A stretch of 64,000 nt of DNA, from contig NZ_BCQP01000038.1 in the NCBI RefSeq assembly GCF_001552135.1, forward strand, positions 62,001 through 126,000. Reading direction: 5' to 3'. The notes under the pieces are model-generated. The model was not told the origin of the DNA. It saw only the letters and a list, made by a program, of their open reading frames with translations, and did no database searches. Both the position numbers and the translations under genes were made by a program. Below, in pieces: positions 32,793 through 41,712 of this stretch (position 1 is the first letter of the stretch; each line of letters opens with the position of its first letter). The DNA is from Actinomadura chibensis NBRC 106107. Lineage in GTDB: Bacteria; Actinomycetota; Actinomycetes; Streptosporangiales; Streptosporangiaceae.

Positions 32793-34552
32793 CCGCCCCC
32801 GACGCGACCGGCCCCGACGCGACCGCCGAGCTGCTCCGCATCGAGATCACGGACGAGGCGGGCGTGTTCGCCGTCCGGCGGGCGGGCCGGACGGTCGCCG
32901 CCGAGGTCGGCCTCGACGACCACGACCAGGTGCGCGTCGCGACCGCGCTGAGCGAGGCCGGGCGCGAGCTGCACGCGTGCGCCGAGACCGTGTCGGTCGC
33001 GTTCCGGCTGGACCGGGGGCGGCGCCCCGGCCTCGTCGTCGAGCTGGACCTCGTGCCGCGCGCGTCCATGGAGCGCGCGTCGATGGAGGGCGCGGACGCG
33101 TGCCAGGCCGCCGTGTCCCGGCTGATGAGCCTCGTCGAGCGGGAGGAGCGGCCGGGCGGCGGCGTCCGCGTCCGGCTCCGCAAGAACCTGCCGCCGGGCA
33201 CGGCGCCCCCGGCCGGCGCGGACCTGGACGAGCTGCGCGCCCGGCTGCGCCGGCTGGAGCCCGTCCCCGCGCTGGAGGAGCTGCGGACGCAGAACGCCGA
33301 CCTGATGGCGGCGCTGGAGGACGTCCAGCGGCAGAAGGAGGAGCTGCGCGGCCTCAACACCGAGCTGGAGCAGACGAACCGGGGCGTGATGGCCCTCTAC
33401 GGCGAGCTCTCCGAGGAGCTGGCGGAGACCAACCGGGGCGTCGTCGCGCTGTACGCGGAGCTGGAGGAGAAGTCGGCGCAGCTCCGCGAGGCGGGCGAGG
33501 CGAAGAACCGGTTCTGGGCGAACGTGAGCCACGAGCTGCGCACCCCGGTGAACGGCGTCCTGGGGCTGACCCGGCTGCTGCTCGACCCGGCCGCCGAGCC
33601 GCTCACCGCCGAGCAGCGCCACCAGATCACCCTGATCGCCGACACCGGCGGCACGCTGCTCGCGCTGGTCAACGAACTGCTGGACATGGCGCGGGCGGAG
33701 CGGGGCGCGGTCGAGGCCCGCCCGGCGCCGGTGCGCGTCCGCGCCCTGCTGGACGAGCTGGCGGAGCTGCTGAGCCCGATGGCGGACGAGTCCGGGCTGG
33801 CGCTGGCCGTCGACGCGGACGACGCGCCCCCGGTCATCGTCACCGACGCCGAGATGCTGACCCGCATCCTGCGCAACCTCGTCGGCAACGGGCTGAAGTT
33901 CACCGAGGCGGGCGAGGTGCGGGTCACGGCGCGGGCGACGCCGGAGCACACCGAGTTCGTCGTGTCCGACACCGGCGTCGGCATCCCGGCCGCCGACCTG
34001 GAGCGGGTCTTCGAGGAGTTCTACCGCGTCCCCGGCGGCGCGGCGGGCGGGACCGGCCTCGGCCTGCCGTACGCGCTGCGGCTCGCCCGCGCGCTCGGCG
34101 GCGACCTGCTGCTGGACAGCGTCCCCGGCGAGGGCACGACGGCCACCCTGCGGCTCCCGCCGTTCCGCGGCCTCGCCGAGCTCGGCCTCGGCCACGTCCT
34201 GGTCGCCGACGACGACGCGCCGACCCGGCGCGTCCTGCGCGGCCTGGTCGAGGACGGCGGCGGCCGCGTCACCGAGGCCGCCGACGGCCGCGCCGCCCTG
34301 GACGCGGTCGCGGCGGACCGGCCCGACCTCGTCCTGCTGGACCTGCGGATGCCGGGCCTGGACGGCTACGACGTCCTCGCCCGGCTGCCGTCCGGGATCC
34401 CGGTCGTGCTGGTCACCTCGGCGGAGGCGTCGCCCGCCGGCGACCCGCGGCTGGCCCGCGCGGGCGCGCTGCTCGGCAAGGACCGGATCCGCCCGGAGAC
34501 CCTCGCCGACGCGATCCGCAGGGCCCGGGACGGCGGGGGCGAACGGCCGTGA
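32789..34552 (+). CDS. Hybrid histidine kinase with N-terminal ATPase-like domain and REC
   Basis: Protein of 587 residues. An N-terminal degenerate GHKL-like domain (about 15-130) is followed by a long coiled coil (about 145-245) with repeats NRGVMALYGELSEELAE and NRGVVALYAELEEK. Then come HisKA (NVSHELRTPVNGVLGLTRLL), HATPase (NLVGNGLKFTE, SDTGVGIP, GGTGLGLPYAL) and a C-terminal receiver (VADDDAPTRRVL, LLDLRMPGLDGYDVL). No transmembrane segment is seen, so it is cytosolic. It probably phosphorylates the REC-phosphatase encoded next, coupling two-component and partner-switch signalling. Confidence 0.92.
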   Translation: MTAPDATGPDATAELLRIEITDEAGVFAVRRAGRTVAAEVGLDDHDQVRVATALSEAGRELHACAETVSVAFRLDRGRRPGLVVELDLVPRASMERASMEGADACQAAVSRLMSLVEREERPGGGVRVRLRKNLPPGTAPPAGADLDELRARLRRLEPVPALEELRTQNADLMAALEDVQRQKEELRGLNTELEQTNRGVMALYGELSEELAETNRGVVALYAELEEKSAQLREAGEAKNRFWANVSHELRTPVNGVLGLTRLLLDPAAEPLTAEQRHQITLIADTGGTLLALVNELLDMARAERGAVEARPAPVRVRALLDELAELLSPMADESGLALAVDADDAPPVIVTDAEMLTRILRNLVGNGLKFTEAGEVRVTARATPEHTEFVVSDTGVGIPAADLERVFEEFYRVPGGAAGGTGLGLPYALRLARALGGDLLLDSVPGEGTTATLRLPPFRGLAELGLGHVLVADDDAPTRRVLRGLVEDGGGRVTEAADGRAALDAVAADRPDLVLLDLRMPGLDGYDVLARLPSGIPVVLVTSAEASPAGDPRLARAGALLGKDRIRPETLADAIRRARDGGGERP

Positions 34553-36114
34553 CGCAGACGCTCGTGGTCGACGACAACCACACCAAGCGCTACATCATCG
34601 GCAGCTGGCTGCGCCGCGCCGGGCACACCGTGGTGGAGGCGGCGACGGCGGCGGAGGCGTGGCGGCGGCTCACCGACCACGCCATCGACCTGGTGGTGCT
34701 GGACGTCCGGCTGCCCGACATGAGCGGCATCGAGGTCTGCGAGCGGATCAAGACCGCGCCGGACACGCGGTCGCTGCCCGTCATCCACATCTCGGCGCAG
34801 GCCGTGGACGTCGAGGACCGCACGCAGGGCCTGCGGCGCGGCGCCGACGCCTACATGACCGACCCGATCGACCCGGGCGAGTTCATCGCGACCGTGGAGG
34901 CGGTGCTGCGCTACTACCAGGCGCGCCGCGCGGCGGAGCGGATGGCGGCCCGGATGGCCGAGCTGACCCGCACCTCCCTCGCCATCAACGCGGCCACCTC
35001 GTTCGAGGACATGGCGGCGGTCGCGGCGCGCGGCGCGTTCGCGATCTTCGGGGTGCCGGTCGGGGTGTTCGTGCTGCCGCCGGACGGCCGGGGCCGCCGC
35101 ACCATCGACTTCGGCGTCGGCCCGTGGCACCGCGGCTGCCCGCCGGAGACCACCGCGCGGCTGGCGGAGGTCGCGAGGCTCGGCGACGACACGGGGACCG
35201 AGGTCACGGAGGTGCCCGAGGACGAGTGGCTGGAACTGCTGCCCGACAGCATGTCGCAGGGCGACATCACGCTCGTGGTGTCGCGGCTCAAGCACGACCG
35301 CCCGCCGATCGCCATCGGCGTCACCGCGCGCGGCGCGCGGACCGAGGACGACGTCAACCTGCTCCGCCAGCTCGGGCAGGCGGTGGCGCTCGCGATGGAG
35401 GCGCTGCGGTCCTACACCGAGGAGCACTCGATCTCGCTGACGCTGCAGCGCAGCCTGCTCCCGGCGTCGCTGCCGCCGATCCCCGGCTGGTCGCTCGCCG
35501 TCCGGTACGAGCCCGCCGGGGACCAGGCCGAGGTGGGCGGCGACTTCTACGAGGTGCTCGACTGCGGCGACCGGGTGCTCGTCGCCATCGGGGACGTCCA
35601 GGGCCACTCGCTGCTCGCCGCGACCGTGATGGCGGAGATCCGGCACGCGCTGCGCGCGTTCGCCGTCGAGGGCCACGACTCCGTCACGATCCTGCGGCTG
35701 CTGAACGGCGTCATGGAGAAGTACCACGACGAGCAGACCGCCACGATGTGCCTCATGACGCTCGACCCGCGCAGCGGCGCCGCGCACGTCGCGAACGCCG
35801 GGCACCTCCCGCCGCTGCACGTGCACGGCGGGCGCGCCCGGTACGGGGGCGGCGGCGGGGTGCTGCTCGGCTTCCCGGCGGGCGGGGTGGCGGTCGAGGA
35901 GACGCGGGTGCCGCCGGGCGGCGTGGTCGTCCTGCTCACCGACGGGCTGATCGAGGACCGGGGCATCCCGCTCACCGACAACATGGAGCGGCTCCGCCTC
36001 GTCGCCGCCGACGTGGAGGACGAGCTGGAGCGCTTCGGCGACCGCGTCATCGCCGAGTTCGGCCCCCGCGAGGACGACGTCGCCCTCGTCGTCCTGCGCC
36101 GCGACGCGGGCTGA
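34549..36114 (+). CDS. REC-GAF-PP2C (SpoIIE/RsbU-type) phosphatase response regulator
   Basis: Protein of 521 residues. A receiver domain (1-120; VVDDNHTKR, VVLDVRLPDMSG) is followed by a GAF-like region (about 145-290) and a C-terminal PP2C-SpoIIE domain (about 315-521; QRSLLPASLPPIPGWS, AEVGGDFYEVL, IGDVQGHSLLAATVM, LTDGLIEDRG, EDDVALVVL). Its output is dephosphorylation of an anti-sigma antagonist encoded elsewhere. GTG 34549 overlaps the kinase stop. In this design the aspartate of the REC would be set by the hybrid kinase and RsbT-like proteins may bind the phosphatase, but this is inferred. Confidence 0.93.
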   Translation: MTQTLVVDDNHTKRYIIGSWLRRAGHTVVEAATAAEAWRRLTDHAIDLVVLDVRLPDMSGIEVCERIKTAPDTRSLPVIHISAQAVDVEDRTQGLRRGADAYMTDPIDPGEFIATVEAVLRYYQARRAAERMAARMAELTRTSLAINAATSFEDMAAVAARGAFAIFGVPVGVFVLPPDGRGRRTIDFGVGPWHRGCPPETTARLAEVARLGDDTGTEVTEVPEDEWLELLPDSMSQGDITLVVSRLKHDRPPIAIGVTARGARTEDDVNLLRQLGQAVALAMEALRSYTEEHSISLTLQRSLLPASLPPIPGWSLAVRYEPAGDQAEVGGDFYEVLDCGDRVLVAIGDVQGHSLLAATVMAEIRHALRAFAVEGHDSVTILRLLNGVMEKYHDEQTATMCLMTLDPRSGAAHVANAGHLPPLHVHGGRARYGGGGGVLLGFPAGGVAVEETRVPPGGVVVLLTDGLIEDRGIPLTDNMERLRLVAADVEDELERFGDRVIAEFGPREDDVALVVLRRDAG

Positions 36115-36197
36115 TGCCGCCGGGCCCGCGGCTCGCCTACGATGCGGCCAACGGCGGCGTAGTGATCGGCGAGTGACGGGCGGGTGATCGGGGCGCG

Positions 36198-37343
36198 ATG
36201 CGACGGACCGGCAGGGCCCTCTCCACGGGCATCGCGGCAGGAATCGTCCTCACGCTCGCGGTGGACGGCGGGGTCGTCGTCTCCTGGCGGGCGTCCGGCC
36301 GTCCGGAGCGGCGCGGCGACCTCGTGTCGGTGGACCGGGCCGCCGCGCCGCGCGTGCCCGCCGTCGCGCCGCTGACCCGCCGGTACACGCCGCACCTGCT
36401 CGTCGCCGGGACTTCCGCGCTGCCGCCCCGCGCCGTCGAGCGGGCGCGCGGCCTGAAGGGCGTCGCGGGCGTCGCCGTCGTGGACGCCGCCCGCGCCATG
36501 GTCGGCGGGCGGCGGATGGGGCTGCTCGGCGTGGACCCGTCGGCGTTCCGGGCGTTCGCGCCGGAGCCGACCGCCGCGTCCGACCGGCTCTGGCAGACGA
36601 TCGCGGCGGGCGGCCTCGCCGTCTCGTTCGAGCGGGGCCGCGACGGCGCGTTCCCGCTCGGCGCCGTCGTCGAGGCGGGCCGCAGCAGCGACCCGGGACG
36701 CGTCCGCGTCGGCGCCTACGCCTCGCTCGGGATCGGCGACGTGGACGCCGTCGTGTCCCGCGAGCAGGCCCGGGCGCTCGGCATGCCGGACGGCAACGCC
36801 CTCGTCATCAGCGCCCCGAAGGCCGACACGCGCGCTCTCGCGGCCCGGCTGAGGAAGATCCTCCCGCGCGGCACGAAGGTCGCCGCGCTCGCCCCGGCGC
36901 GGACGGCGCCGACGGCCGGCGGGCGCGCCGGGCCGGAGCTGACCGGGCGCCCCGACGGCGTGACCGGCGGCCGCTCCCCCATCACCGGCAACATGATGAC
37001 CCCCACCATGCGGTCCGCGCTGCTGGAGATCGCCGGGATGTTCGGCCCGTTCCCGACGATCGGCTGCTACCGCTCCACCGGCGACCCGCAGGACCACGGC
37101 GACGGCCGCGCCTGCGACTTCATGGAGAGCACCGGCGGCCGCGCGCCGACCGAGGCGGCCCGCCGCCACGGCGACCAGGTCGCCGCGTACGCGGTCGCGA
37201 ACGCGCGCCGCCTCGGGATCTCCTACGTCATCTGGCGGCAGCGCATCTGGAACGTGCGGGGCGGCGGCTGGCGGCCCATGGAGGACCGCGGGAGCATCAC
37301 GCAGAACCACTACGACCACGTGCACGTCTCGGTGCTGAGGTAG
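36198..37343 (+). CDS. Exported protein with M15/ARB-07466-like C-terminal domain
   Basis: Protein of 381 residues with an N-terminal membrane/signal segment (TGIAAGIVLTLAVDGGVVV). Residues 60-230 form a domain with MacB-like extracellular topology. The C-terminal 130 residues carry CYRSTGDPQDHGDGRACDF and HYDHVHVS, the His-x6-Asp and Asp-His-x-His pattern of M15-type zinc peptidases, often annotated as ARB-07466-like. It may therefore bind or cleave cell-wall peptides, though catalysis is not proven. A TACGAT box at about 36143 could be its promoter. It may be an accessory of the signalling island but has its own gap of 83 nt. Confidence 0.8.
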   Translation: MRRTGRALSTGIAAGIVLTLAVDGGVVVSWRASGRPERRGDLVSVDRAAAPRVPAVAPLTRRYTPHLLVAGTSALPPRAVERARGLKGVAGVAVVDAARAMVGGRRMGLLGVDPSAFRAFAPEPTAASDRLWQTIAAGGLAVSFERGRDGAFPLGAVVEAGRSSDPGRVRVGAYASLGIGDVDAVVSREQARALGMPDGNALVISAPKADTRALAARLRKILPRGTKVAALAPARTAPTAGGRAGPELTGRPDGVTGGRSPITGNMMTPTMRSALLEIAGMFGPFPTIGCYRSTGDPQDHGDGRACDFMESTGGRAPTEAARRHGDQVAAYAVANARRLGISYVIWRQRIWNVRGGGWRPMEDRGSITQNHYDHVHVSVLR

Positions 37344-37355
37344 CCGCGGGAACGG

Positions 37356-39359
37356 TCAGCGCGGGAGGCCCTGCTCGCACCAGACGACCTTGCCGTCCGG
37401 GGTGCGGCGGACGCCCCAGCGCTGCGCGAGGCGCCCGACGACGTGCAGGCCGCGGCCCGACTCGGTCATCTCCTCGGAGTCGTCGTGGTGCCGGATCCGG
37501 GGCCGCCCGTCCGAGGAGTCGAAGACCTCGCAGACGAGCCCGCCCTCCCGGACGAGCCGCAGCCTGATCCGCCCGCCCGCGTGCCGGATCGCGTTCGTGA
37601 CCAGCTCCGACGCCAGCAGCATCGTCGGGTGGACGAGGTCGTCCAGGCCCCAGCGGGCGAGCCGGTCGCGGATCAGCCCGCGCGCCCGGCGGACGGCGGC
37701 CGGGTCGGCGGGCAGCTCCCAGGTGGCGTGCCGGTCCGCCGGGATGCGCGCGAGCCGCGCGACGAGCATCGCGATGTCGTCGCGGTGCTGGTCGTCGTAG
37801 ACGCCGTCGAGCGCGGCCTGGCAGAGGTCCTCCAGCGGGCGCGCGGCGGCGCCGTTCCCGAACGTGTGCCGCAGCCGGTCCAGCCCGTCGTCGATGTCGC
37901 GGGCCCGGTTCTCGACGAGGCCGTCGGTGTAGAGGAACAGGAGCGTGCCGTCCTCGACGGTGAACTCGCGGCTGACGATCGGGCCGTCGCCGCCGACGCC
38001 GAGCGGCGGCGCGGGCGGCACCGGCAGGTACTCCGGCTCCGCGCCGGGCGGGACGAGCAGCGGCGGCAGGTGCCCGGCGCTCGCCACCTCGCAGCGTCCG
38101 CTGACCGCGTCGTACACGACGTAGGCGCAGGTGGCGAAGTGCGGCTCCCGCTCGCCGAGGGTGCGCATCAGCGAGTCGAGCCGCTCCAGCGCCTCGGCGG
38201 GCGGCAGTTCGAGCCCGGCGAGGGTGTGGATCGCGGTGCGGAGCCGCCCCATGGTGACCGCGGCCTTCACGCCGTGCCCGGCGACGTCGCCGACGACGAG
38301 CGCGACGCGGGCGCCGGGCAGGGCGATCGACTCGTACCAGTCGCCGCCGACCTCGATGAGGCGGCTGCCCGGCAGATACCGGTGGTGCACCTCGACCGGG
38401 GACGGCGCCGACAGCCCGGTCGGCAGCAGGCTGCGCTGCAGCGTGAGCGCGGTGGCGCGCTCCCGCGAGTACTGCCGGGCGCTCTCCACGAAGATCGACG
38501 CGCGGTTGGCGAACTCCACCCCGATCTCGACGTCGTAGGCGTCGAAGGGGCGGTGCGCGGCGTTGCGGGTGCAGGCGAAGAAGCCGAGGATGCCCGCCGC
38601 CGACGTGATCGGCAGCAGCAGCTTCGAGGAGCCCTTCAGCATGTTCCCGACCGGCGGGCGGCCCCAGGCGGCGGCGAGCTCGGCCGACCCGTCGCCGTGC
38701 GGCGGGCACAGCACCGCCTCGCCCGTCTCCAGGCACCGCGCGTGCGGCGTTCCCGGCGGGTAGACGAGCGACTCGCCGGTGGGGAACAGCGCGTCCCAGG
38801 ACGGGTCGTCGTCGTCGAACCCGATCGCCATCCGGCGGAGCTGCGGGCCGTCCGGGCCCTCCGGCGGCTCGTCGGCGTCGAGGTGGCTCTCCAGCAGGAG
38901 CAGCGCGCCGGAGTTGCAGAAGTGCGGGACGAGCACGTCCATCAGCCCGCGGGCCAGGATCTCCAGGTCGAGCGTGGAGCCGATGCGCGGGAGGGCGTCG
39001 TCCAGCAGGGCGCGGCGGATGACGGCGGGGTCGACGAACCGGTCGGCGAGCGGCACCGGCACCTTGACGACGGCGAGCGCCGCGACGTCGGGCGCGCTCC
39101 CGCTCATCGGGTGGACGGTGACGACCGCGTCCAGCGTCACGCCGGGACGCGTCTCCACCGGGAGCATGGCGGTGCGCTCCCGCCCGGCCTTGACCGCCTC
39201 CAGGAGCGGCTCAAGCGCGCCGGGGATGACCTCGTCGAGCTGGGCGCCGTCCAGGTCGACGCCATTTCCGGCCAGAACTGCGTCGGCGTTACGGTCGAAC
39301 TGGAGTATTTTCCCCGACGAATCCGTGCCGAGAATCAGAATTCGGGTGGACGACTCCAT
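37356..39359 (-). CDS. PP2C (SpoIIE) phosphatase with PAS-like, GAF and ATPase domains
   Basis: Soluble multidomain regulator of 667 residues. A PAS-like fold (about 5-110; RILILGTDSSGKILQFDRNAD) precedes a GAF domain (about 125-305), a PP2C-SpoIIE domain (about 320-515; QRSLLPTGLSAPSP, IEVGGDWYESI, VGDVAGHGVKAAVTM, LYTDGLVENR) and a C-terminal RsbW-like ATPase (ASELVTNAIRHAGG, SGRGLHVVGRLAQRW). It can thus dephosphorylate an antagonist and possibly act as an anti-sigma kinase. ATG 39359 is six bases after CATAAT, fitting a leaderless transcript; ATG 39377 is an alternative. It is convergent with the exported-protein gene. Confidence 0.9.
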   Translation of the reverse strand: MESSTRILILGTDSSGKILQFDRNADAVLAGNGVDLDGAQLDEVIPGALEPLLEAVKAGRERTAMLPVETRPGVTLDAVVTVHPMSGSAPDVAALAVVKVPVPLADRFVDPAVIRRALLDDALPRIGSTLDLEILARGLMDVLVPHFCNSGALLLLESHLDADEPPEGPDGPQLRRMAIGFDDDDPSWDALFPTGESLVYPPGTPHARCLETGEAVLCPPHGDGSAELAAAWGRPPVGNMLKGSSKLLLPITSAAGILGFFACTRNAAHRPFDAYDVEIGVEFANRASIFVESARQYSRERATALTLQRSLLPTGLSAPSPVEVHHRYLPGSRLIEVGGDWYESIALPGARVALVVGDVAGHGVKAAVTMGRLRTAIHTLAGLELPPAEALERLDSLMRTLGEREPHFATCAYVVYDAVSGRCEVASAGHLPPLLVPPGAEPEYLPVPPAPPLGVGGDGPIVSREFTVEDGTLLFLYTDGLVENRARDIDDGLDRLRHTFGNGAAARPLEDLCQAALDGVYDDQHRDDIAMLVARLARIPADRHATWELPADPAAVRRARGLIRDRLARWGLDDLVHPTMLLASELVTNAIRHAGGRIRLRLVREGGLVCEVFDSSDGRPRIRHHDDSEEMTESGRGLHVVGRLAQRWGVRRTPDGKVVWCEQGLPR

Positions 39360-39569
39360 CGCTCGATTATGGGACATGGCGGGGTCGCGTGCGGCCGATA
39401 CGCGGCGGTAAACCGGACGGCCGCAAACCGGTGCCTCTCACGACCCACCCCGAACCCCAGCCACGGCTGTGCCGTTCGGCCAGGTACCGCCGCCGGGCGG
39501 CGGCCCGCGCGGAACCCGCGCCCGGCCCGTCCGGGCGGCGGGAGCGGCGCCCGGACCGGGCGCCGCGGC

Positions 39570-39759
39570 CCCCGCGCCGCGACCTCGCCGACGTCGATCG
39601 GCTGGTCGCGCGGTTTTCCCGGGCGGCGCGATCACGCCGGACCTTGGTGAGGACGTTCAGCCTCATGTCCGGAAGGTCGTGGAACTGCGTCGTCCGCAAG
39701 ATCGTGTACGGCGGTCCGGATTCCTCGACGAGCCGCTCCACCGCGTGCTTCGTCCGGCT
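39570..39759 (-). pseudogene. Decayed NmrA-like NAD(P)-binding protein gene
   Basis: On the minus strand a fragment in one frame (39756-39640) reads TKHAVERLVEESGPPYTILR followed by TTQFHDL, the core of NmrA/SDR-a5-type NAD(P)-binding proteins (usually ESGLPYTILRATQFHD). A TAA lies in the same frame just upstream, and downstream homology continues in another frame (39613-39575) as DQPIDVGEVAAR, matching the usual FQPIDVRDVAARL. So the gene has lost both ends and is frameshifted. The rest of the 423-nt gap from 39378 to 39800 shows no other gene. Confidence 0.7.
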
Positions 39760-39800
39760 TTAGCGATTGAGCGGGCGGCCGAGCGTCCCGCCGGTTTTCC

Positions 39801-40661
39801 TCAGGGCTTGCCGAACACCTGCGGCGGCGGGACGGGCGCGACGATCTCCTCCCCGTCCCGCAGCGGCGCGGCACCCGCGCAGAACGCGGTGAGGTCGCCG
39901 CCCTCCAGCAGCCGGGCCCGGACGATCCCGCCCGCCGCGCGGCGGGTCAGCTCGGCCACCGGCAGCGGCTCGCGCGACCCGGCCACGATGAGGTTGCCGA
40001 ACCGGCGCCCGCGCAGCACGCCGGGGTCGCCCATCAGCAGCGTGTGCCGGAACACCGACCGGACCGTGGCGGCGGCGCGGCGCGCGAACGGCAGCCGGAA
40101 CCCGTCGGCGACGTTGGCGAGGTAGACGCCGCCGGGGCGCAGCACGCGGGCCGCGTCGAGGACGAACTCGCGGGTGGCGAGCTCGGGCGGCATCGACGCC
40201 TCGGCGAACGCGTCCATCACGACGAGGTCGTCGGACTCGTCGGCGAGCGCCGCGACGCCGCTGCGCCCGTCGGTCACCCGGATCCGCAGGCCCGGGACGT
40301 TCTTGACCGGCAGCTGCTCCCGGACGAGCCGCACCAGCCCGGCGTCCGGCTCCAGGACGACCTGCCGCGACCCCGGCCGGGTGGCGGCGATGTACCGGGC
40401 CAGCGTGCACCCGGCGCCGCCGACGTGGACGGCGTCGAACGCCTGCCCGTCCGCGCCGATCGCGTCGACGACGTCGCCCATCAGCCGCATGTACTCGAAG
40501 TCGAGGTAGGTGGGGTCGGACAGGTCCACGTAGGACTGCGGCACGCCGCCGATGAGCAGCATCCAGCCGCCGTCGCGGTCGGCGTCGCGGAGCAGCTCGG
40601 CCTCCCCGGCGTCGATCCCGTAGAGGTTCGCGCTCGGACCGTGCCTGCCCTTGCGTGCCAT
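39801..40661 (-). CDS. Spermidine-synthase-like protein (polyamine aminopropyltransferase family)
   Basis: Protein of 286 residues of the spermidine/spermine synthase superfamily. It has the SAM/dcSAM-type fold: VHVGGAGCTLARYIAATRPGS, the acidic residue in VVLEPDAGLVRLV, and DGRSGVAALADESDDLVVMDAF, corresponding to the GD..A...L..D..YD pattern of that family. Substrate-binding residues of true spermidine synthase are not all evident, and a methyltransferase role is possible. Many actinomycetes have such fused or solo homologues with no tested function. It is the nearest gene downstream of the dpp operon with a 31-nt gap, perhaps by chance. Confidence 0.82.
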   Translation of the reverse strand: MARKGRHGPSANLYGIDAGEAELLRDADRDGGWMLLIGGVPQSYVDLSDPTYLDFEYMRLMGDVVDAIGADGQAFDAVHVGGAGCTLARYIAATRPGSRQVVLEPDAGLVRLVREQLPVKNVPGLRIRVTDGRSGVAALADESDDLVVMDAFAEASMPPELATREFVLDAARVLRPGGVYLANVADGFRLPFARRAAATVRSVFRHTLLMGDPGVLRGRRFGNLIVAGSREPLPVAELTRRAAGGIVRARLLEGGDLTAFCAGAAPLRDGEEIVAPVPPPQVFGKP

Positions 40662-40692
40662 GGCCCCACCCTACGGAACCCCGACCGGGCCG

Positions 40693-41712
40693 TCAGGTCG
40701 GCTCCGGGACGGCGCCCTCGGCGGCGAAGTGGCAGGCGCTCGGGTGGGCGGAGCCGTCCCGCTCCGCCAGCGCGGGCTCCTCGTCCGCGCAGACCGCCTG
40801 GGCCTTCCAGCAGCGGGTCCGGAACCGGCAGCCGGACGGCGGGTCCAGCGGCGACGGCGGCTCCCCTTCGAGCTGGATCTGCCCGGCCCAACCGGGCGCG
40901 TCCGGGTCGGGCACGGGGACGGCCGACAGCAGCGCCCGCGTGTACGGGTGGGTCGGGTGCTCGTAGATCTGCTCCTCGTCGCCCGTCTCGATGACCTTGC
41001 CGAGGTACATGACGGCGATACGGTCGGAGATGTGCCGGACGGCCGCCAGGTCGTGCGCGATGAACACGTACGCGAGGCCCAGCTCGCGCTGCAGGTCGGC
41101 GAGCAGGTTCATCACCTGCGCCTGGACGGACACGTCCAGCGCGGACACCGGCTCGTCGCACACGACGACGTCCGGCCGCAGCGCGAGGGCGCGGGCGATG
41201 CCGACGCGCTGGCGCTGCCCGCCGGAGAACTGGTGCGGGTACCGGTTCACGTGCCCCGGGTCGAGCCCGACCAGCTCCAGCAGTTCCTGGACGCGCTTGC
41301 GCCGCTCCCCCTTGGGCGCGGCCTCCGGGTGGACGGCGAACGGCTCCCCCACGATGTCCCCGACCGTCATGCGCGGGTTCAGGGACGAGTACGGGTCCTG
41401 CAGCACCATCTGGATGCGGCGGCGCAGCGCCCGAAGCTCCCGCCCGCGCAGCGCGAAGACGTCGCGGCCGTCGAAGCGGACCGTCCCGGCGGTCGGGCGC
41501 TCGGCCGCGAGCAGCAGCCGCGCCAGCGTCGACTTCCCGCAGCCGGACTCGCCGACGACGCCGAGCGTCTCGCCGCGGCGCAGTTCGAGGTCGACGCCGT
41601 CCACCGCCCTGACGTGCCCGACCGCGCGTTTCACGACGACGCCCCGGGTCACCGGGTAGTGCTTGACGAGGCCCTCCACCCGCAGGATCGGGTCGTCATT
41701 CGGCTTCGGCAC
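40693..41712 (-). CDS. dppF: Oligopeptide/dipeptide ABC transporter ATPase (DppF type)
   Basis: ATPase of 339 residues. Walker A is GESGCGKST, Q-loop MVLQDPYSSLNPR, signature FSGGQRQR and Walker B VVVCDEPVSALD. The C-terminal oligo_HPY extension includes HPTHPYTRALLSAVP and a Cys-containing tail (CRFRTRCWKAQAVCADEEP) of the type that can bind a metal cluster in this family. Last gene of the dpp operon; it overlaps the DppD gene by 17 nt. Confidence 0.95.
   Translation of the reverse strand: MPKPNDDPILRVEGLVKHYPVTRGVVVKRAVGHVRAVDGVDLELRRGETLGVVGESGCGKSTLARLLLAAERPTAGTVRFDGRDVFALRGRELRALRRRIQMVLQDPYSSLNPRMTVGDIVGEPFAVHPEAAPKGERRKRVQELLELVGLDPGHVNRYPHQFSGGQRQRVGIARALALRPDVVVCDEPVSALDVSVQAQVMNLLADLQRELGLAYVFIAHDLAAVRHISDRIAVMYLGKVIETGDEEQIYEHPTHPYTRALLSAVPVPDPDAPGWAGQIQLEGEPPSPLDPPSGCRFRTRCWKAQAVCADEEPALAERDGSAHPSACHFAAEGAVPEPT

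Noticed and set aside
36114..36176. A 20-codon ORF starting inside the stop codon of the REC-phosphatase gene (TGATG)
   Set aside because: It shows no similarity or structure and overlaps the probable promoter TACGAT of the next gene; coupling may be chance.
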